Assembly: GCF_004919685.1 (NCBI RefSeq)
Contig: NZ_SMYZ01000019.1
Coordinates: 50,754-114,753, forward strand
Direction: 5' to 3'
DNA length: 64,000 bases
Source: Mesorhizobium norvegicum
Lineage (GTDB): Bacteria > Pseudomonadota > Alphaproteobacteria > Rhizobiales > Rhizobiaceae
The first letter of the stretch is position 1. The number at the start of each line of letters is the position of its first letter. Below are positions 43,256-52,245 of this stretch, piece after piece. The notes under the pieces are model-generated. The model saw only the letters and a program-made list of their open reading frames with translations. It did no database searches and was not told where the DNA came from. A program made the translations under genes and the position numbers.

Positions 43256-43284
43256 TATCCGATGATACGAATCCTGAGATCAGG

Positions 43285-44367
43285 ATGGAATCGTCCATGG
43301 CAGAGACCGAAAGATCCGAACGCCGAGAGCTTTCGCCGACGATCAAGACGTTGGCGGCCCATACCGGTTATTCAATCGCCACCATTTCCAAGGCTCTGCG
43401 GGGGTCGCCGGTCGTCGCGCAGCCCACAAGGGACGCTATCGTCGCCGCGGCGCGGGAACTGGGGTATCAGGCGAACGCGCGAGGCATGGCGCTCAGGACG
43501 GGCAAGACCTATCGGGCGGCGGTGCTGATGCCGATAACGTCCGCGGCCGGCTATGAATGGGACGGCGTCGAATACACGCAGATCCTGAGCGGCATAAGCC
43601 AGGCGCTGGAAGGCAGCGACTATCAACTGTCCGTACACGGCTTCCGGGATTTCGGCGACGCCTTCGACACAGCCCGCCGCATCGTCGACCAGAGCGCGGC
43701 CGACGGGCTGATCTTTTCCGGCGTGCAGGCCGACGATCCTCGTATCGATATGCTGGTCGAAAGCGATTTTCCATTCGTGTCGCTCGGCCGTTGCCGCAAG
43801 CCCCTCATCTATGCCCATGTCGATGTCGACAATGAGTGGGCGGCGTTCACCGCCACCGCGCGGCTGATCGCGGGCGGACATAGACGTATCGCCCTGATCA
43901 ACGCCGATCGCCGTCTTTCCTACGCCCTCGACAGGATCGACGGATTTTCGCGTGCCTTTGACGAGGCGGGGCTTGCCGCATCGACGGACCTTGTGGCTGG
44001 CGGCGATCTGTCCACCCGCTTCGGCCGTGACAGTGCGCTCAGGCTTCTTGGCTTGCCCAGTCCGCCCACGGCTTTGGTGTGCGTCAACGAATCCACCACC
44101 CTGGGCGTCCTGTCGACGCTGGGTAGCCTTGACCGGCGCGTCGGGGTGGATGTCGATGTCATCGCCTATGACGACATCAATGTCAGCGCCTACTTCACCC
44201 CGCCGATCACGACGTTCTACCAGCCAATCGAACTTCTCGGCCGCAAGCTGGGCGAGTTCCTGCTGAGGCGCATGGCGGGCGAGGACCCGGCCAAGCTCGC
44301 CATGGTCTCGAGACCCGAGCTCATCGGCCGGCAGCCGGACAATCTCGGCGGGCGAAGCCGCCGTTAA
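43285..44367 (+). CDS. LacI family transcriptional regulator
   Basis: About 360 residues. The N-terminal LacI helix-turn-helix is TIKTLAAHTGYSIATISKALRGSPVVAQPTRDAIVAAARELGYQANA (about residues 18-64). A periplasmic-binding-protein-like effector domain follows (YRAAVLMPIT; GLIFSGVQADDPRID; RIALINADRRLSYALDRIDGF; ALVCVNESTTLGVL). It heads an operon encoding a binding protein, a permease, a GH1 glucosidase and a dehydrogenase, so its effector is probably a sugar or glycoside taken up or released by these proteins. ATG at 43285 is chosen; ATG at 43297 is also possible. A longer frame from 43240 would start within the operators. Confidence 0.87.
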   Translation: MESSMAETERSERRELSPTIKTLAAHTGYSIATISKALRGSPVVAQPTRDAIVAAARELGYQANARGMALRTGKTYRAAVLMPITSAAGYEWDGVEYTQILSGISQALEGSDYQLSVHGFRDFGDAFDTARRIVDQSAADGLIFSGVQADDPRIDMLVESDFPFVSLGRCRKPLIYAHVDVDNEWAAFTATARLIAGGHRRIALINADRRLSYALDRIDGFSRAFDEAGLAASTDLVAGGDLSTRFGRDSALRLLGLPSPPTALVCVNESTTLGVLSTLGSLDRRVGVDVDVIAYDDINVSAYFTPPITTFYQPIELLGRKLGEFLLRRMAGEDPAKLAMVSRPELIGRQPDNLGGRSRR

Positions 44368-44389
44368 TCATGACATGGGAGGAAAGAGC

Positions 44390-45136
44390 ATGAAGAAGAT
44401 TTTGATCGGACTTGCACTGGCGCTGTTGACGGCCGGTGCCGCCGGCGCCGCCGACCTCGGCGGCAAGGTGCTGAAGGTGGGTTCCGACACCACATCGCCG
44501 CCGATGGAAAGCGTCGACACGGCGACCGGCCAGATCGTCGGCTTCGACGTCGATGTGATCAAGGCGGTCTGCGGCAAGATCAACTGCAAGGCTGAATTCG
44601 TCACCACCGGCTGGGACGGCATCTTCGCGGCTCTCGACCAAGGCAGTTTCGACCTGGTCGCCTCCGGCGTGTCTATCACCGACGAACGCAAGAAAGCCAT
44701 GGATTTCTCGGACCCCTACATCGTCAACAGCCAGGCTGTCCTCATGCGCGTGGAAGACGAGGGCCTGTCCCTCGATGACTTCAAGGCGAAAGGCAAGAAG
44801 CTCTCGGCGCAGGCTAACACCACCGACGCACAGGTCGCCGAAAGCATCGTCGGCAAGGACAATGTCGTCGCGTATGACAGTTTCGCGGCTTCCGTCATCG
44901 CGCTGAAGAACAAGGACGTAGACGGCGTTGTGATCAACGGCGCCAATGCCGCCGCCTATGAGAAGGAGTTCGCGGGTGAGCTGGTCGTGCCGATCCGGGA
45001 TCTCCAGTCCGATCCGCTGGGGTTGGTCTTCCGCAAGGGTGACGAGAATGTCGCCGCCTTCAATGAAGGGCTGAAGGCGATCAAAGCCGACGGCAGCCTC
45101 GACGTGCTGATCGCCAAATACTGGGGCGCAAAATAG
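44390..45136 (+). CDS. Polar amino-acid type (PAAT) ABC substrate-binding protein
   Basis: A 248-residue periplasmic binding protein with a signal peptide (residues 1-20, ending GAAGAA). It has the SBP_bac_3 layout: LKVGSDTTSPPMESVDTATGQIVGFDVDVIKAVC, then GWDGIFAALDQGSFDLVASGVSITDERKKAMDFSDPY, and the C-terminal DPLGLVFRKGDENVAAFNEGLKAIKADGSLDVLIAKYWG. The family binds polar amino acids, opines and related small molecules rather than sugars, which is odd beside LacI and a beta-glucosidase. ATG at 44390 has GGGAGGAA upstream. A strong hairpin separates it from the permease gene. Confidence 0.88.
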   Translation: MKKILIGLALALLTAGAAGAADLGGKVLKVGSDTTSPPMESVDTATGQIVGFDVDVIKAVCGKINCKAEFVTTGWDGIFAALDQGSFDLVASGVSITDERKKAMDFSDPYIVNSQAVLMRVEDEGLSLDDFKAKGKKLSAQANTTDAQVAESIVGKDNVVAYDSFAASVIALKNKDVDGVVINGANAAAYEKEFAGELVVPIRDLQSDPLGLVFRKGDENVAAFNEGLKAIKADGSLDVLIAKYWGAK

Positions 45137-45147
45137 CTGCTTGAAAG

Positions 45148-45170
45148 GCTCCGGCGCCTGGCGCCGGAGC
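45148..45170 (+). promoter_or_regulatory. Intercistronic hairpin after the binding-protein gene
   Basis: GCTCCGGCGCC (45148-45158) and GGCGCCGGAGC (45160-45170) form an 11-base perfect stem with almost no loop. It has no T run. Position between a binding-protein gene and its permease suggests mRNA stabilisation that gives excess binding protein. Confidence 0.6.
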
Positions 45171-45195
45171 TGTCGTTGGGGGAGGACGGGACCGG

Positions 45196-46845
45196 ATGCA
45201 GTTTCTGATGCGCCTGCGGCCGAGCAATCTGATCATCGTCGCGGCATTGCCGTTCATCGTCTATCTCTTTGCTTCGTCGGTAAACTACCAGCGCTCGCTT
45301 CGCGCCATCCTCGGCGTGGAGAACGGCTCGTCGGCCTTCGTGCCCGGCTTCCTGACGCTGGCTGTCGCCTTTTCCGCCGGCCTTGCCGTGTTCGTGTTCT
45401 CGCGCGCTTCGTCCAGATCGCCTCGGCTTGCGACGATTGCCGCCGGGATCAATCTTGCCATCGCGGTGCTACTTGCGACAACCGGCCTGGTCTATCCCTT
45501 TGTGGCATCGGTCGTGGCGAACGCCGTCGATCCGTTCACCTCCGATCTGGTGGTTCAAGGCGTTACGCCGCGGCGATTGACGGATGCCGCCGACCTCATG
45601 GTGCGCGGCCAGGCCGCACTCCTGTTGCGAACCTATCTCGGTCTGACGGTCGTGATCCTCGGTGCGTTCTTCATCGCCGCCCGCAACGGGACCGGTAACG
45701 CGACGCACCGTTTTAGCCGCCTCGTGCTGGCGGCGGTGAACGGCGCCGGCTTGGTCTTCATCCTGCTTTTCGCGCATATCGCATTCGCGGCGGGGGTTGC
45801 CACGACGATCCGCGCGGCCGTCGCGGCCTATATGCTGGCGGCCATGATGGGACTGCTCTGGGTCGGGCTCCTCAAGCTCAAATACAGCTGGCGGGCGGAC
45901 CTGATCTGCATCGTGGCAACCATCCTCATGATCTGCGCCGCCGCGTGGTTCCTGCTTCAGCCGCGCGAAAGCTTCGTGCTCGTGGGTTCTCTCGCCGGGA
46001 AGGTCGCGGTCACGCCCGGCACGCCGTCCGGCATACTTGACGCCGTCCGCTACGGGCAATTTCCCGGCGGCCCCGACAGCGAGGTGCCGCTGCGCACCTC
46101 TCGCGGCGCGCCGGAAGCGATCGATGCGATCGGCAAGATCCCCGGCGTCAGCGCAGCGCTTGTCCCGGCGGCCACAGCGCCGGCCAGCTTGCCGGTGCTG
46201 TGGCAGACGGAGGCGTTGAACGATCGCGACAGGGCGTTCGGCATCACGCTCGCCGCGCTGGCGATCGTGCTTGGCCTGCTGACCTTCGGCGGCCATATCC
46301 ACCGCAGGCATCCGCTCTCGATCGGGTCGGAGTTCATCGTCGATACGATCCGCGGCATCCCGATGCTGGTTATCGTGCTCTATGTCGGCCTGCCGCTCGC
46401 TGGAGCGCTCAAGGATGCGACCCAGGGCGTGGTCGATCCGCCGAACCTGGTGCGCGGCATTGCCGCCATGGCGCTCGCCTATTCGGCCTATCTGGCCGAG
46501 ATATTCCGGTCCGGCATCAACGCAATTCCCGCCGGCCAGATTGAGGCCGCGCACAGCCTTGGTCTGAACGGCTGGCGTACCGCCCGGCTGGTTGTGCTGC
46601 CGCAGGCCTTCCGCATCATCATCCCACCGCTTGGCAACGAACTGATCGCAATCCTCAAGGACACGTCGCTGCTGTCGATCCTGTCGATCCGCGACATCAC
46701 GCAGCGTATGCGGGAATTCCAGTCGGCAAGTTTCCTGCCGTTCGCGCCCTACAACTCAGCCGCCATCTTCTACATTTTCCTGACGCTGGCCGCGGCAAGC
46801 CTCGTCAGCACCATCGAGAGAAAATATGACATCAAGCATCGATAA
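45196..46845 (+). CDS. Amino-acid ABC transporter permease with extended N-terminal membrane region
   Basis: A 549-residue inner-membrane protein, far longer than a usual HisM/GlnP permease (about 220). Residues 1-260 carry about six or seven extra hydrophobic spans of unrecognised family. Residues 260-335 look periplasmic. The C-terminal 220 residues are the standard PAAT permease, with IVDTIRGIPMLVIVLYVGLPL and the EAA loop GQIEAAHSLGLNGWRTARLVVLPQAFRIIIPP. AapQ-type permeases also have long N-termini, but this is longer still. No second permease or ATPase gene is in the operon. Its end overlaps the beta-glucosidase start by 20 bases. Confidence 0.83.
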   Translation: MQFLMRLRPSNLIIVAALPFIVYLFASSVNYQRSLRAILGVENGSSAFVPGFLTLAVAFSAGLAVFVFSRASSRSPRLATIAAGINLAIAVLLATTGLVYPFVASVVANAVDPFTSDLVVQGVTPRRLTDAADLMVRGQAALLLRTYLGLTVVILGAFFIAARNGTGNATHRFSRLVLAAVNGAGLVFILLFAHIAFAAGVATTIRAAVAAYMLAAMMGLLWVGLLKLKYSWRADLICIVATILMICAAAWFLLQPRESFVLVGSLAGKVAVTPGTPSGILDAVRYGQFPGGPDSEVPLRTSRGAPEAIDAIGKIPGVSAALVPAATAPASLPVLWQTEALNDRDRAFGITLAALAIVLGLLTFGGHIHRRHPLSIGSEFIVDTIRGIPMLVIVLYVGLPLAGALKDATQGVVDPPNLVRGIAAMALAYSAYLAEIFRSGINAIPAGQIEAAHSLGLNGWRTARLVVLPQAFRIIIPPLGNELIAILKDTSLLSILSIRDITQRMREFQSASFLPFAPYNSAAIFYIFLTLAAASLVSTIERKYDIKHR

Positions 46846-48229
46846 CGCACGCCGGACCCTCGAAGCCCGCGCCTCCGGACTGGTCTTTCCGCACGGCTTC
46901 GTGTTCGGCGCCGCGACGGCAGCCTATCAGATAGAGGGCGCGCATGACGCGGATGGCAAAGGCGAAAGCATCTGGGACCGGTTCTGCCGCGTTCCCGGCG
47001 TGATCGTGGACGGTTCGAGCGGCGATGTCGCCTGTGACCACTATCATCGCTGGAAGGAGGATATCGCCGTGCTCAAGGCGCTCGGCCTTGGTGCCTACCG
47101 CTTTTCCCTCGCATGGACACGGCTTCTTCCCGAAGGTCGTGGCGAGGCCAACGCTAGGGGTATCGCCTTCTACGACCGGCTGATCGACGACCTGCTTCAA
47201 GCCGGTATCGAGCCCTATGCAACGCTCTATCACTGGGATCTTCCGCAGGCGCTGCAAGACCGTGGCGGCTGGTACAGCCGGGAAACGGCCATCGCCTTTG
47301 CCGATTATGCCCGGCTTGCCGCCCGCAGCTACGGTGATCGCGTCAAGAGATGGACGACGCTCAACGAGCCCTGGACGTTCTGCTGGTCGGGACACGCGAC
47401 CGGTGAGGATGCGCCGGGATTGCGGGACGGTGTGAAAGGCGGGGTGACCGCCAGCCATCATGCCCTGCTGGGGCATGGCCTGGCTGTTCCGGCTATCCGG
47501 GCCGAGGTGGCGGACGCTTGCGTCGGCATCGTGTTCGATCTCAATGTCACGGAGGCCGCCACCGACGACCCACGCGATGTCGCGGCGGCACAGCGCTTCG
47601 ATGGCGCCCAGAACCGCTGGTTTCTCGATGCCGTCTTCAAGGGCGCATATCCGCAGGACATGCTGGCGCTCTACGGCGATCTGCTGCCGCCGATCCAGGC
47701 GCAGGACAACGAGATCATCGCCGCGCCGGTAGACTATCTGGGCATCAACATCTACCGCCGCTCGGTGATCGCGGCGGGTGATGAACTGGCGCCGCTCAGC
47801 TACCGCCGGGTGCAACCGGAAGGCATTTATTCCGCGGTCGACTACGAGATCTGGCCACGCTGCATGTATGACATCCTGCACTATGTGAATGACCGCTACG
47901 CACCGCCGGCGATCTACATTTCCGAGAACGGCGTCGCCACGATGCCGGAGACCGTTGGTGAAGACGGTTGTGTCTGGGACGATCTGCGCGCTGCCTACTA
48001 CGTCGATCACCTCGAGCAGGTGGCCAAGGCGGCGGCCGAGGGTTTGCCGGTGCGCGGCTATTTCGCCTGGACGCTGACCGACAATTTCGAGTGGGCCTAT
48101 GGCTATACCACGCCCTTCGGCATCACCCATGTCGATTTCGCCACACAGCAACGCCACATCAAATATTCCGGCGGCGTCTACGCCATGATCGCCCGGCAGG
48201 AGACCGCGCCCGTCGCGAAGAGCGCTTGA
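46826..48229 (+). CDS. GH1 family beta-glucosidase
   Basis: A 467-residue glycoside hydrolase of family 1. The N-terminal signature is FVFGAATAAYQIEGAHDADGKGESIWDRFCRVPG. The acid/base Glu181 lies in WTTLNEPWTFCW and the nucleophile Glu367 in IYISENGVAT. The C-terminal aglycone region includes GYFAWTLTDNFEWAYGYTTPFGITHVDF. No signal peptide, so it acts in the cytoplasm on an imported glycoside. It overlaps the permease gene and is followed after 1 base by a dehydrogenase gene. Context suggests that a glucoside carrying an amino-acid-like part is imported and cleaved. Confidence 0.92.
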   Translation: MTSSIDNARRTLEARASGLVFPHGFVFGAATAAYQIEGAHDADGKGESIWDRFCRVPGVIVDGSSGDVACDHYHRWKEDIAVLKALGLGAYRFSLAWTRLLPEGRGEANARGIAFYDRLIDDLLQAGIEPYATLYHWDLPQALQDRGGWYSRETAIAFADYARLAARSYGDRVKRWTTLNEPWTFCWSGHATGEDAPGLRDGVKGGVTASHHALLGHGLAVPAIRAEVADACVGIVFDLNVTEAATDDPRDVAAAQRFDGAQNRWFLDAVFKGAYPQDMLALYGDLLPPIQAQDNEIIAAPVDYLGINIYRRSVIAAGDELAPLSYRRVQPEGIYSAVDYEIWPRCMYDILHYVNDRYAPPAIYISENGVATMPETVGEDGCVWDDLRAAYYVDHLEQVAKAAAEGLPVRGYFAWTLTDNFEWAYGYTTPFGITHVDFATQQRHIKYSGGVYAMIARQETAPVAKSA

Positions 48230-48230
48230 T

Positions 48231-48929
48231 TTGGCCAGAGACGGGCAAGGCGACCGCACGGTCCTCATAACCGGCGCCGGGCGCGGGCTCGGCCGCGAGC
48301 TGGCGCGGCAATACGCCGAAGATGGCTGGCGCGTGATCGCTTGCGGGCGCACCCATCCGGCCCAAGGGTTCGAAGGCAGAATCGAGTTCCAGCCACTCGA
48401 TGTCGCCGATCCGGCTTCCATCTTCGACCTTGCCACGCGTCTCGCCGGCAGGCCGCTGGACGTGCTTGTCAACAACGCCGCCATCCGCAGCGAAATCAGT
48501 GGCCTGCACGGTTTCGCCCCGGATGAATTCCTGAGGGTTATGCGGACGAACACGCTCGGCCCACTGTTGCTGGCGAGGGCAGTGCGCCCGAACCTGGTTG
48601 CGGGGCGCATGCGGATCATCGCCAACATCGGCAGCCGCGCCGGCTCGATGGCGGAGGGGCTGCTCGACGACTACGACGACGACTATGCCTACCGCTGCTC
48701 GAAGGCAGCGCTCAACATGGTCTGCGCCCAGCTGGCGCAGGATTTGCGCGTCGACAGGATAACGGTGTTGTCGCTGCATCCGGGCTGGATGAAGACGGAT
48801 ATGGGGGGCGAACAGGCGGTCCTGGCGGTCGAGGACAGCGCGCGGGGCCTGCGCACGGTCATCGACGACGCGACGCCTAAGGATAGTGGCTCCTTCCGGA
48901 CTTTCGATGGCATGCATATTCGATGGTAG
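48231..48929 (+). CDS. Short-chain dehydrogenase/reductase
   Basis: A 232-residue SDR. The NAD(P)-binding motif is VLITGAGRGLGRELARQYAEDGW (about residues 12-34). NNAAIRSE is the structural NNAG motif. The active site has Ser in IGSRAGSM and Tyr-x3-Lys in YRCSKAAL near residue 156. Translation seems to start at TTG 48231 directly after the glucosidase stop, so it is coupled. As the last gene of the LacI operon it may oxidise or reduce the aglycone released by the glucosidase. Confidence 0.85.
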   Translation: MARDGQGDRTVLITGAGRGLGRELARQYAEDGWRVIACGRTHPAQGFEGRIEFQPLDVADPASIFDLATRLAGRPLDVLVNNAAIRSEISGLHGFAPDEFLRVMRTNTLGPLLLARAVRPNLVAGRMRIIANIGSRAGSMAEGLLDDYDDDYAYRCSKAALNMVCAQLAQDLRVDRITVLSLHPGWMKTDMGGEQAVLAVEDSARGLRTVIDDATPKDSGSFRTFDGMHIRW

Positions 48930-49030
48930 CCGAATGGCACATCCGCCGTGTTCGCCGGCGTCATACAGGGTTCATCGTGCGGACATAGCGTCTTTCTCAG
49001 TTCTTTGCTGCGATGCAATAGGAGTGGGAC

Positions 49031-50632
49031 ATGGTGGACATAGTTTCTAGCGAGGGGGGCATTCCGAGACCGGATCATCCGCTGGATCAATCGGGCAGCG
49101 CGAAGTGGTTCCTGCCCGCCTTCGGCGTGCTGGTGCTCGTCGGCATCGTCTATGTCGGCTACGCGCTCAGCCAGGATCTGGCGGTGGCCAAGACCGTGCC
49201 GTGGATCCTGCTCGGCATCGCCTTGCTGATCGCGCTCGGCTTCGAGTTCGTCAACGGCTTCCACGATACCGCCAATGCGGTGGCGACGGTTATCTACACA
49301 CGCTCGATGCCGGCCGAATTCGCGGTCATGTGGTCGGGCGCCTTCAATTTCCTCGGGGTTCTCACCTCCAGCGGCGCGGTCGCCTTCGGCATCCTGTCGC
49401 TGCTGCCGGTGGAGCTGATCCTGCAAGTCGGCTCTTCCTCCGGCTTTGCCATGGTGTTCGCACTGCTCGTCGCGGCGATCCTGTGGAATCTCGGCACCTG
49501 GTTCCTTGGGCTGCCGGCGTCGAGCTCGCACACGATGGTCGGCTCGATCATCGGCGTCGGCCTCGCCAACCAGTTCATGGCGCCTGCCGGCAGTGCCACC
49601 AGCGGTGTCGACTGGTCGCAAGCTACCAATGTCGGCATCACCTTGCTGGTGTCGCCGATCATCGGCTTCTTCGCCGCGGCGATCCTGCTCTATGTGATGA
49701 AGCTGCTGGTGCGCAATCCGGCTCTCTACGAGGCGCCGAAGGGCAACACGCCGCCGCCATGGTGGATCCGTGGCCTGCTGATCTTCACCTGCACCGGCGT
49801 CAGCTTCGCGCATGGTTCCAATGACGGACAGAAGGGCATGGGCCTGATCATGCTGATCCTGATCGGCGTCGTGCCGACGGCCTATGCGCTCAACCGCACC
49901 CCCGACATCAACTATCTCGAAGCCTACAAGTCGGCTTCGGTCAGCGTCGAAACGGCACTGGGCAAATATGCCAAGCCCGGCGTCACCGTCACTGATGCCA
50001 AGGCCGCCGTCCAGGACGCCGTGCGCACCAGGACCTGGAGCGACCAGACGACGATCGCGCTGCAGACCTACATCCACAACACGACGGCGGGCCTGCAGCC
50101 CTATGCCTCGGTCGAGACGGTGCCGACCGATCTGGTCGGCAACGCCCGCAACGACATCTATCTGATCGGCGAGGCGCTCAAGCTGATCGACAAGAAGAAG
50201 CTGCTGCCGATGGAGGCGGCCGATCTGAAAGCGGTCACCGACTATCACAAGGCCGTCGACAACGCGACGAAGTTCATCCCGATCTGGGTGAAGGTCGCAG
50301 TCGCGCTGGCGCTTGGCCTCGGCACCATGGTCGGCTGGAAACGCATTGTCGTCACCGTGGGCGAGAAGATCGGCAAAAGCCATCTGACCTACGGCCAGGG
50401 TGCGGCGGCCGAACTCGTGGCCATGGTGACCATCGGCATGGCCGACCGGCTGGGGCTGCCGGTGTCGACAACCCATGTGCTGTCGTCGGGCGTCGCCGGA
50501 ACGATGGCGGCGAACGGTTCGGGCCTGCAATGGGCGACGGTGCGCAACCTGCTGCTTGCCTGGGTGTTGACGCTGCCGTGCTCGATCACGCTCGCCTTCG
50601 TCCTGTTCATCATCTTCCGCCAGGTGTTCTGA
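49031..50632 (+). CDS. Inorganic phosphate transporter, PiT family
   Basis: A 533-residue membrane protein. It has the two PiT signature halves: FEFVNGFHDTANAVATVIYTRSM (about residues 75-97) and, in the C-terminal half, GQGAAAELVAMVTIGMADRLGLPVSTTHVLSSGVAGTMA. A matching inner motif is GVSFAHGSNDGQKGMG. About ten or eleven spans are seen, with a large soluble loop at about residues 300-400. PiT proteins take up metal-phosphate with protons at low affinity. The ATG at 49031 follows AGGAG. A hairpin terminator follows the gene. No PhoU-like gene is adjacent. Confidence 0.9.
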   Translation: MVDIVSSEGGIPRPDHPLDQSGSAKWFLPAFGVLVLVGIVYVGYALSQDLAVAKTVPWILLGIALLIALGFEFVNGFHDTANAVATVIYTRSMPAEFAVMWSGAFNFLGVLTSSGAVAFGILSLLPVELILQVGSSSGFAMVFALLVAAILWNLGTWFLGLPASSSHTMVGSIIGVGLANQFMAPAGSATSGVDWSQATNVGITLLVSPIIGFFAAAILLYVMKLLVRNPALYEAPKGNTPPPWWIRGLLIFTCTGVSFAHGSNDGQKGMGLIMLILIGVVPTAYALNRTPDINYLEAYKSASVSVETALGKYAKPGVTVTDAKAAVQDAVRTRTWSDQTTIALQTYIHNTTAGLQPYASVETVPTDLVGNARNDIYLIGEALKLIDKKKLLPMEAADLKAVTDYHKAVDNATKFIPIWVKVAVALALGLGTMVGWKRIVVTVGEKIGKSHLTYGQGAAAELVAMVTIGMADRLGLPVSTTHVLSSGVAGTMAANGSGLQWATVRNLLLAWVLTLPCSITLAFVLFIIFRQVF

Positions 50633-50659
50633 GCGGAGCGTATAAGCGTCCAAATAAAA

Positions 50660-50694
50660 GGCAGCGCCGGTCGCCGGCACTGCCCTTTTTTCTT
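50660..50694 (+). terminator. Rho-independent terminator of the phosphate transporter gene
   Basis: GGCAGCGCCGG and CCGGCACTGCC pair with one mismatch around a 3-base loop and are followed by a run of T (50686-50691). Confidence 0.85.
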
Positions 50695-50774
50695 TAAGCG
50701 AGCACTGTGTTCAAGTCGGCACATTATGTTAACGTTGAACCTCCCAGGGCATTGGCGCGAAACGCCCATCGCTT

Positions 50775-50956
50775 CGTCATCCACGGGCGGAGCAAGGAGC
50801 GTAGCGACGCGGCGCAGACCCGAGGATCCATGCCGCGACTTCAGAGCGCTGCAACGGTGCAGAATTCCCTTCCGCTGCACTCTACGGTCAGGGTCACGGC
50901 ATGGATCCTCGGGTCTCCGCGACGGAGCTTCGCTCCTGCTTCGCCCGTGGATGACG
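50775..50956. repeat. 182-base inverted-repeat element
   Basis: The left arm begins CGTCATCCACGGGCGGAGC at 50775 and runs to about 50838, including AGACCCGAGGATCCATGCCG. The right arm (about 50894-50956) is its imperfect reverse complement and ends GCCCGTGGATGACG. About 55 bases lie between the arms. It fills most of the gap between the phosphate transporter and the patatin gene, and no coding frame in it looks real. It resembles dispersed non-coding palindromic elements of Mesorhizobium-type genomes; no transposase is present. Confidence 0.75.
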
Positions 50957-51059
50957 ACGTTGGAGAGGCTGCAGCCAATCTCGAACGTTGGCGATGGCTG
51001 CTCAAAACGGGCGGTGAAATTCTGGCCAGGAAGGAAACCGTTGAGAATCAGCGCCCTAG

Positions 51060-52220
51060 TTAGGTCGGATCTTCGCGATGCAGGTCGTGGATGGCGACGC
51101 CGTCGACATTGGTCGGCATCGTCAGCCATTGGCGATGGCGCAAGGTGCGCTGCGTGTCCTCAAGCCCTGTCTCCCAATGCTCGCGCATCGAGGTGCCTGA
51201 GAACTCATAGTCCTTGGCGTGACCCTCATAGCCTTTGTGCTGGTAGATCAGGTGCACGATGTTGACGGTGCCGGCGTCCGAATAATCCTCGATCAGCGCT
51301 TCCTCGGCCGGCGTCCGCAACTCCTTCGGCACCCGCTTCAGCGCATCGAGCAGGCGCATCTTGAGGCCATGGATGCGTTTGAAATTGTCGGTGTTCTGCC
51401 GCGTGCGGCTCGAATACATGATGTCCTTGTGGCGCGACAGCACGTCCGGCATGCTGCGCGGCAGGACGCCGCGGGCGCTGAACAGGTCGACCTGGAAGAC
51501 CAGCGAAGAACGGTCCTCTTCCTGGTCGAGCAGATATTGCAGCGGCGTGTTGGAGACGATGCCGCCGTCCCAGTAGTATTCGCCTTCGATGCGGATCGAC
51601 GGGAAGGCCGGCGGCAGCGCGCCGCTGGCCATGATGTGCTCTGGCTCGATGCGGACCTTGTCGGTGTCGAAATAGACGAAGTTACCGGTCCGGACGTTGA
51701 CCGCGCCGACGCTCAGCCGCTTCTTGCCGTCGTTCAAGATGTCGAAGTCGATCAGGCTTTCCAGCGTCTCCTTCAATTCGGCGGTGTCGTAGAAGCTGGT
51801 GGCGCCCTCGGCGCCCGGCTGCTCCACCCACGGATTGGGATTGCGCGGCTTGAAGAAGCCCGGTTGCCCCATGACCATGGTCATCCACGAACTGGTGCGG
51901 TTGCGGATGTCGCGGTAGATGTCGCCTTCGGGCGTATAGGCCCAGATCTTGCGGCCTGAAATCGTCTGCCAGAATTGCTCGAGCCGCTGCAGGCGGCGGC
52001 TTGATTCATTGCCGGCGATGATCGCCGCATTGATGGCGCCGATCGACACGCCGGAAAGCCAGCTCGGCTCGCAGCCGGCGTCGGCCAACGCCTGGTAGAC
52101 ACCAGCCTGATAGGCGCCGAGCGCGCCGCCACCCTGAAACACCAGCGCGATGCGGTCATACTGCGCCGAGATTTCCGCGATGGTGGCGGTGGCCTCCTTC
52201 TTGCGATTGCGTTCAAGCAC
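51060..52220 (-). CDS. Patatin-like phospholipase
   Basis: A 386-residue serine hydrolase of the patatin family. The oxyanion motif is FQGGGALGAYQAG (about residues 28-40). The nucleophile is Ser59 in SGVSIGAINAA, and the catalytic Asp lies in YYWDGGIVSNTPL. A C-terminal extension of the DUF3734 type follows (SSRTRQNTDNFKRIHGLKMRLLDAL). No signal peptide. The start appears to be GTG at 52220. It is next to acetoacetate decarboxylase and opposite 3-hydroxybutyrate dehydrogenase. Patatin-like proteins in such a setting may act on lipids or on polyhydroxybutyrate granules; that link is inferred. Confidence 0.88.
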   Translation of the reverse strand: MLERNRKKEATATIAEISAQYDRIALVFQGGGALGAYQAGVYQALADAGCEPSWLSGVSIGAINAAIIAGNESSRRLQRLEQFWQTISGRKIWAYTPEGDIYRDIRNRTSSWMTMVMGQPGFFKPRNPNPWVEQPGAEGATSFYDTAELKETLESLIDFDILNDGKKRLSVGAVNVRTGNFVYFDTDKVRIEPEHIMASGALPPAFPSIRIEGEYYWDGGIVSNTPLQYLLDQEEDRSSLVFQVDLFSARGVLPRSMPDVLSRHKDIMYSSRTRQNTDNFKRIHGLKMRLLDALKRVPKELRTPAEEALIEDYSDAGTVNIVHLIYQHKGYEGHAKDYEFSGTSMREHWETGLEDTQRTLRHRQWLTMPTNVDGVAIHDLHREDPT

Positions 52221-52245
52221 GGCTTTGGTCTCCGACTTCTTGTTT

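Noticed and set aside
46832..50680. Long minus-strand frames opposite the beta-glucosidase and phosphate transporter genes
   Set aside because: Same reasoning: full family signatures on the plus strand, low-complexity Arg/Asp/Gly-rich translation on the minus strand.
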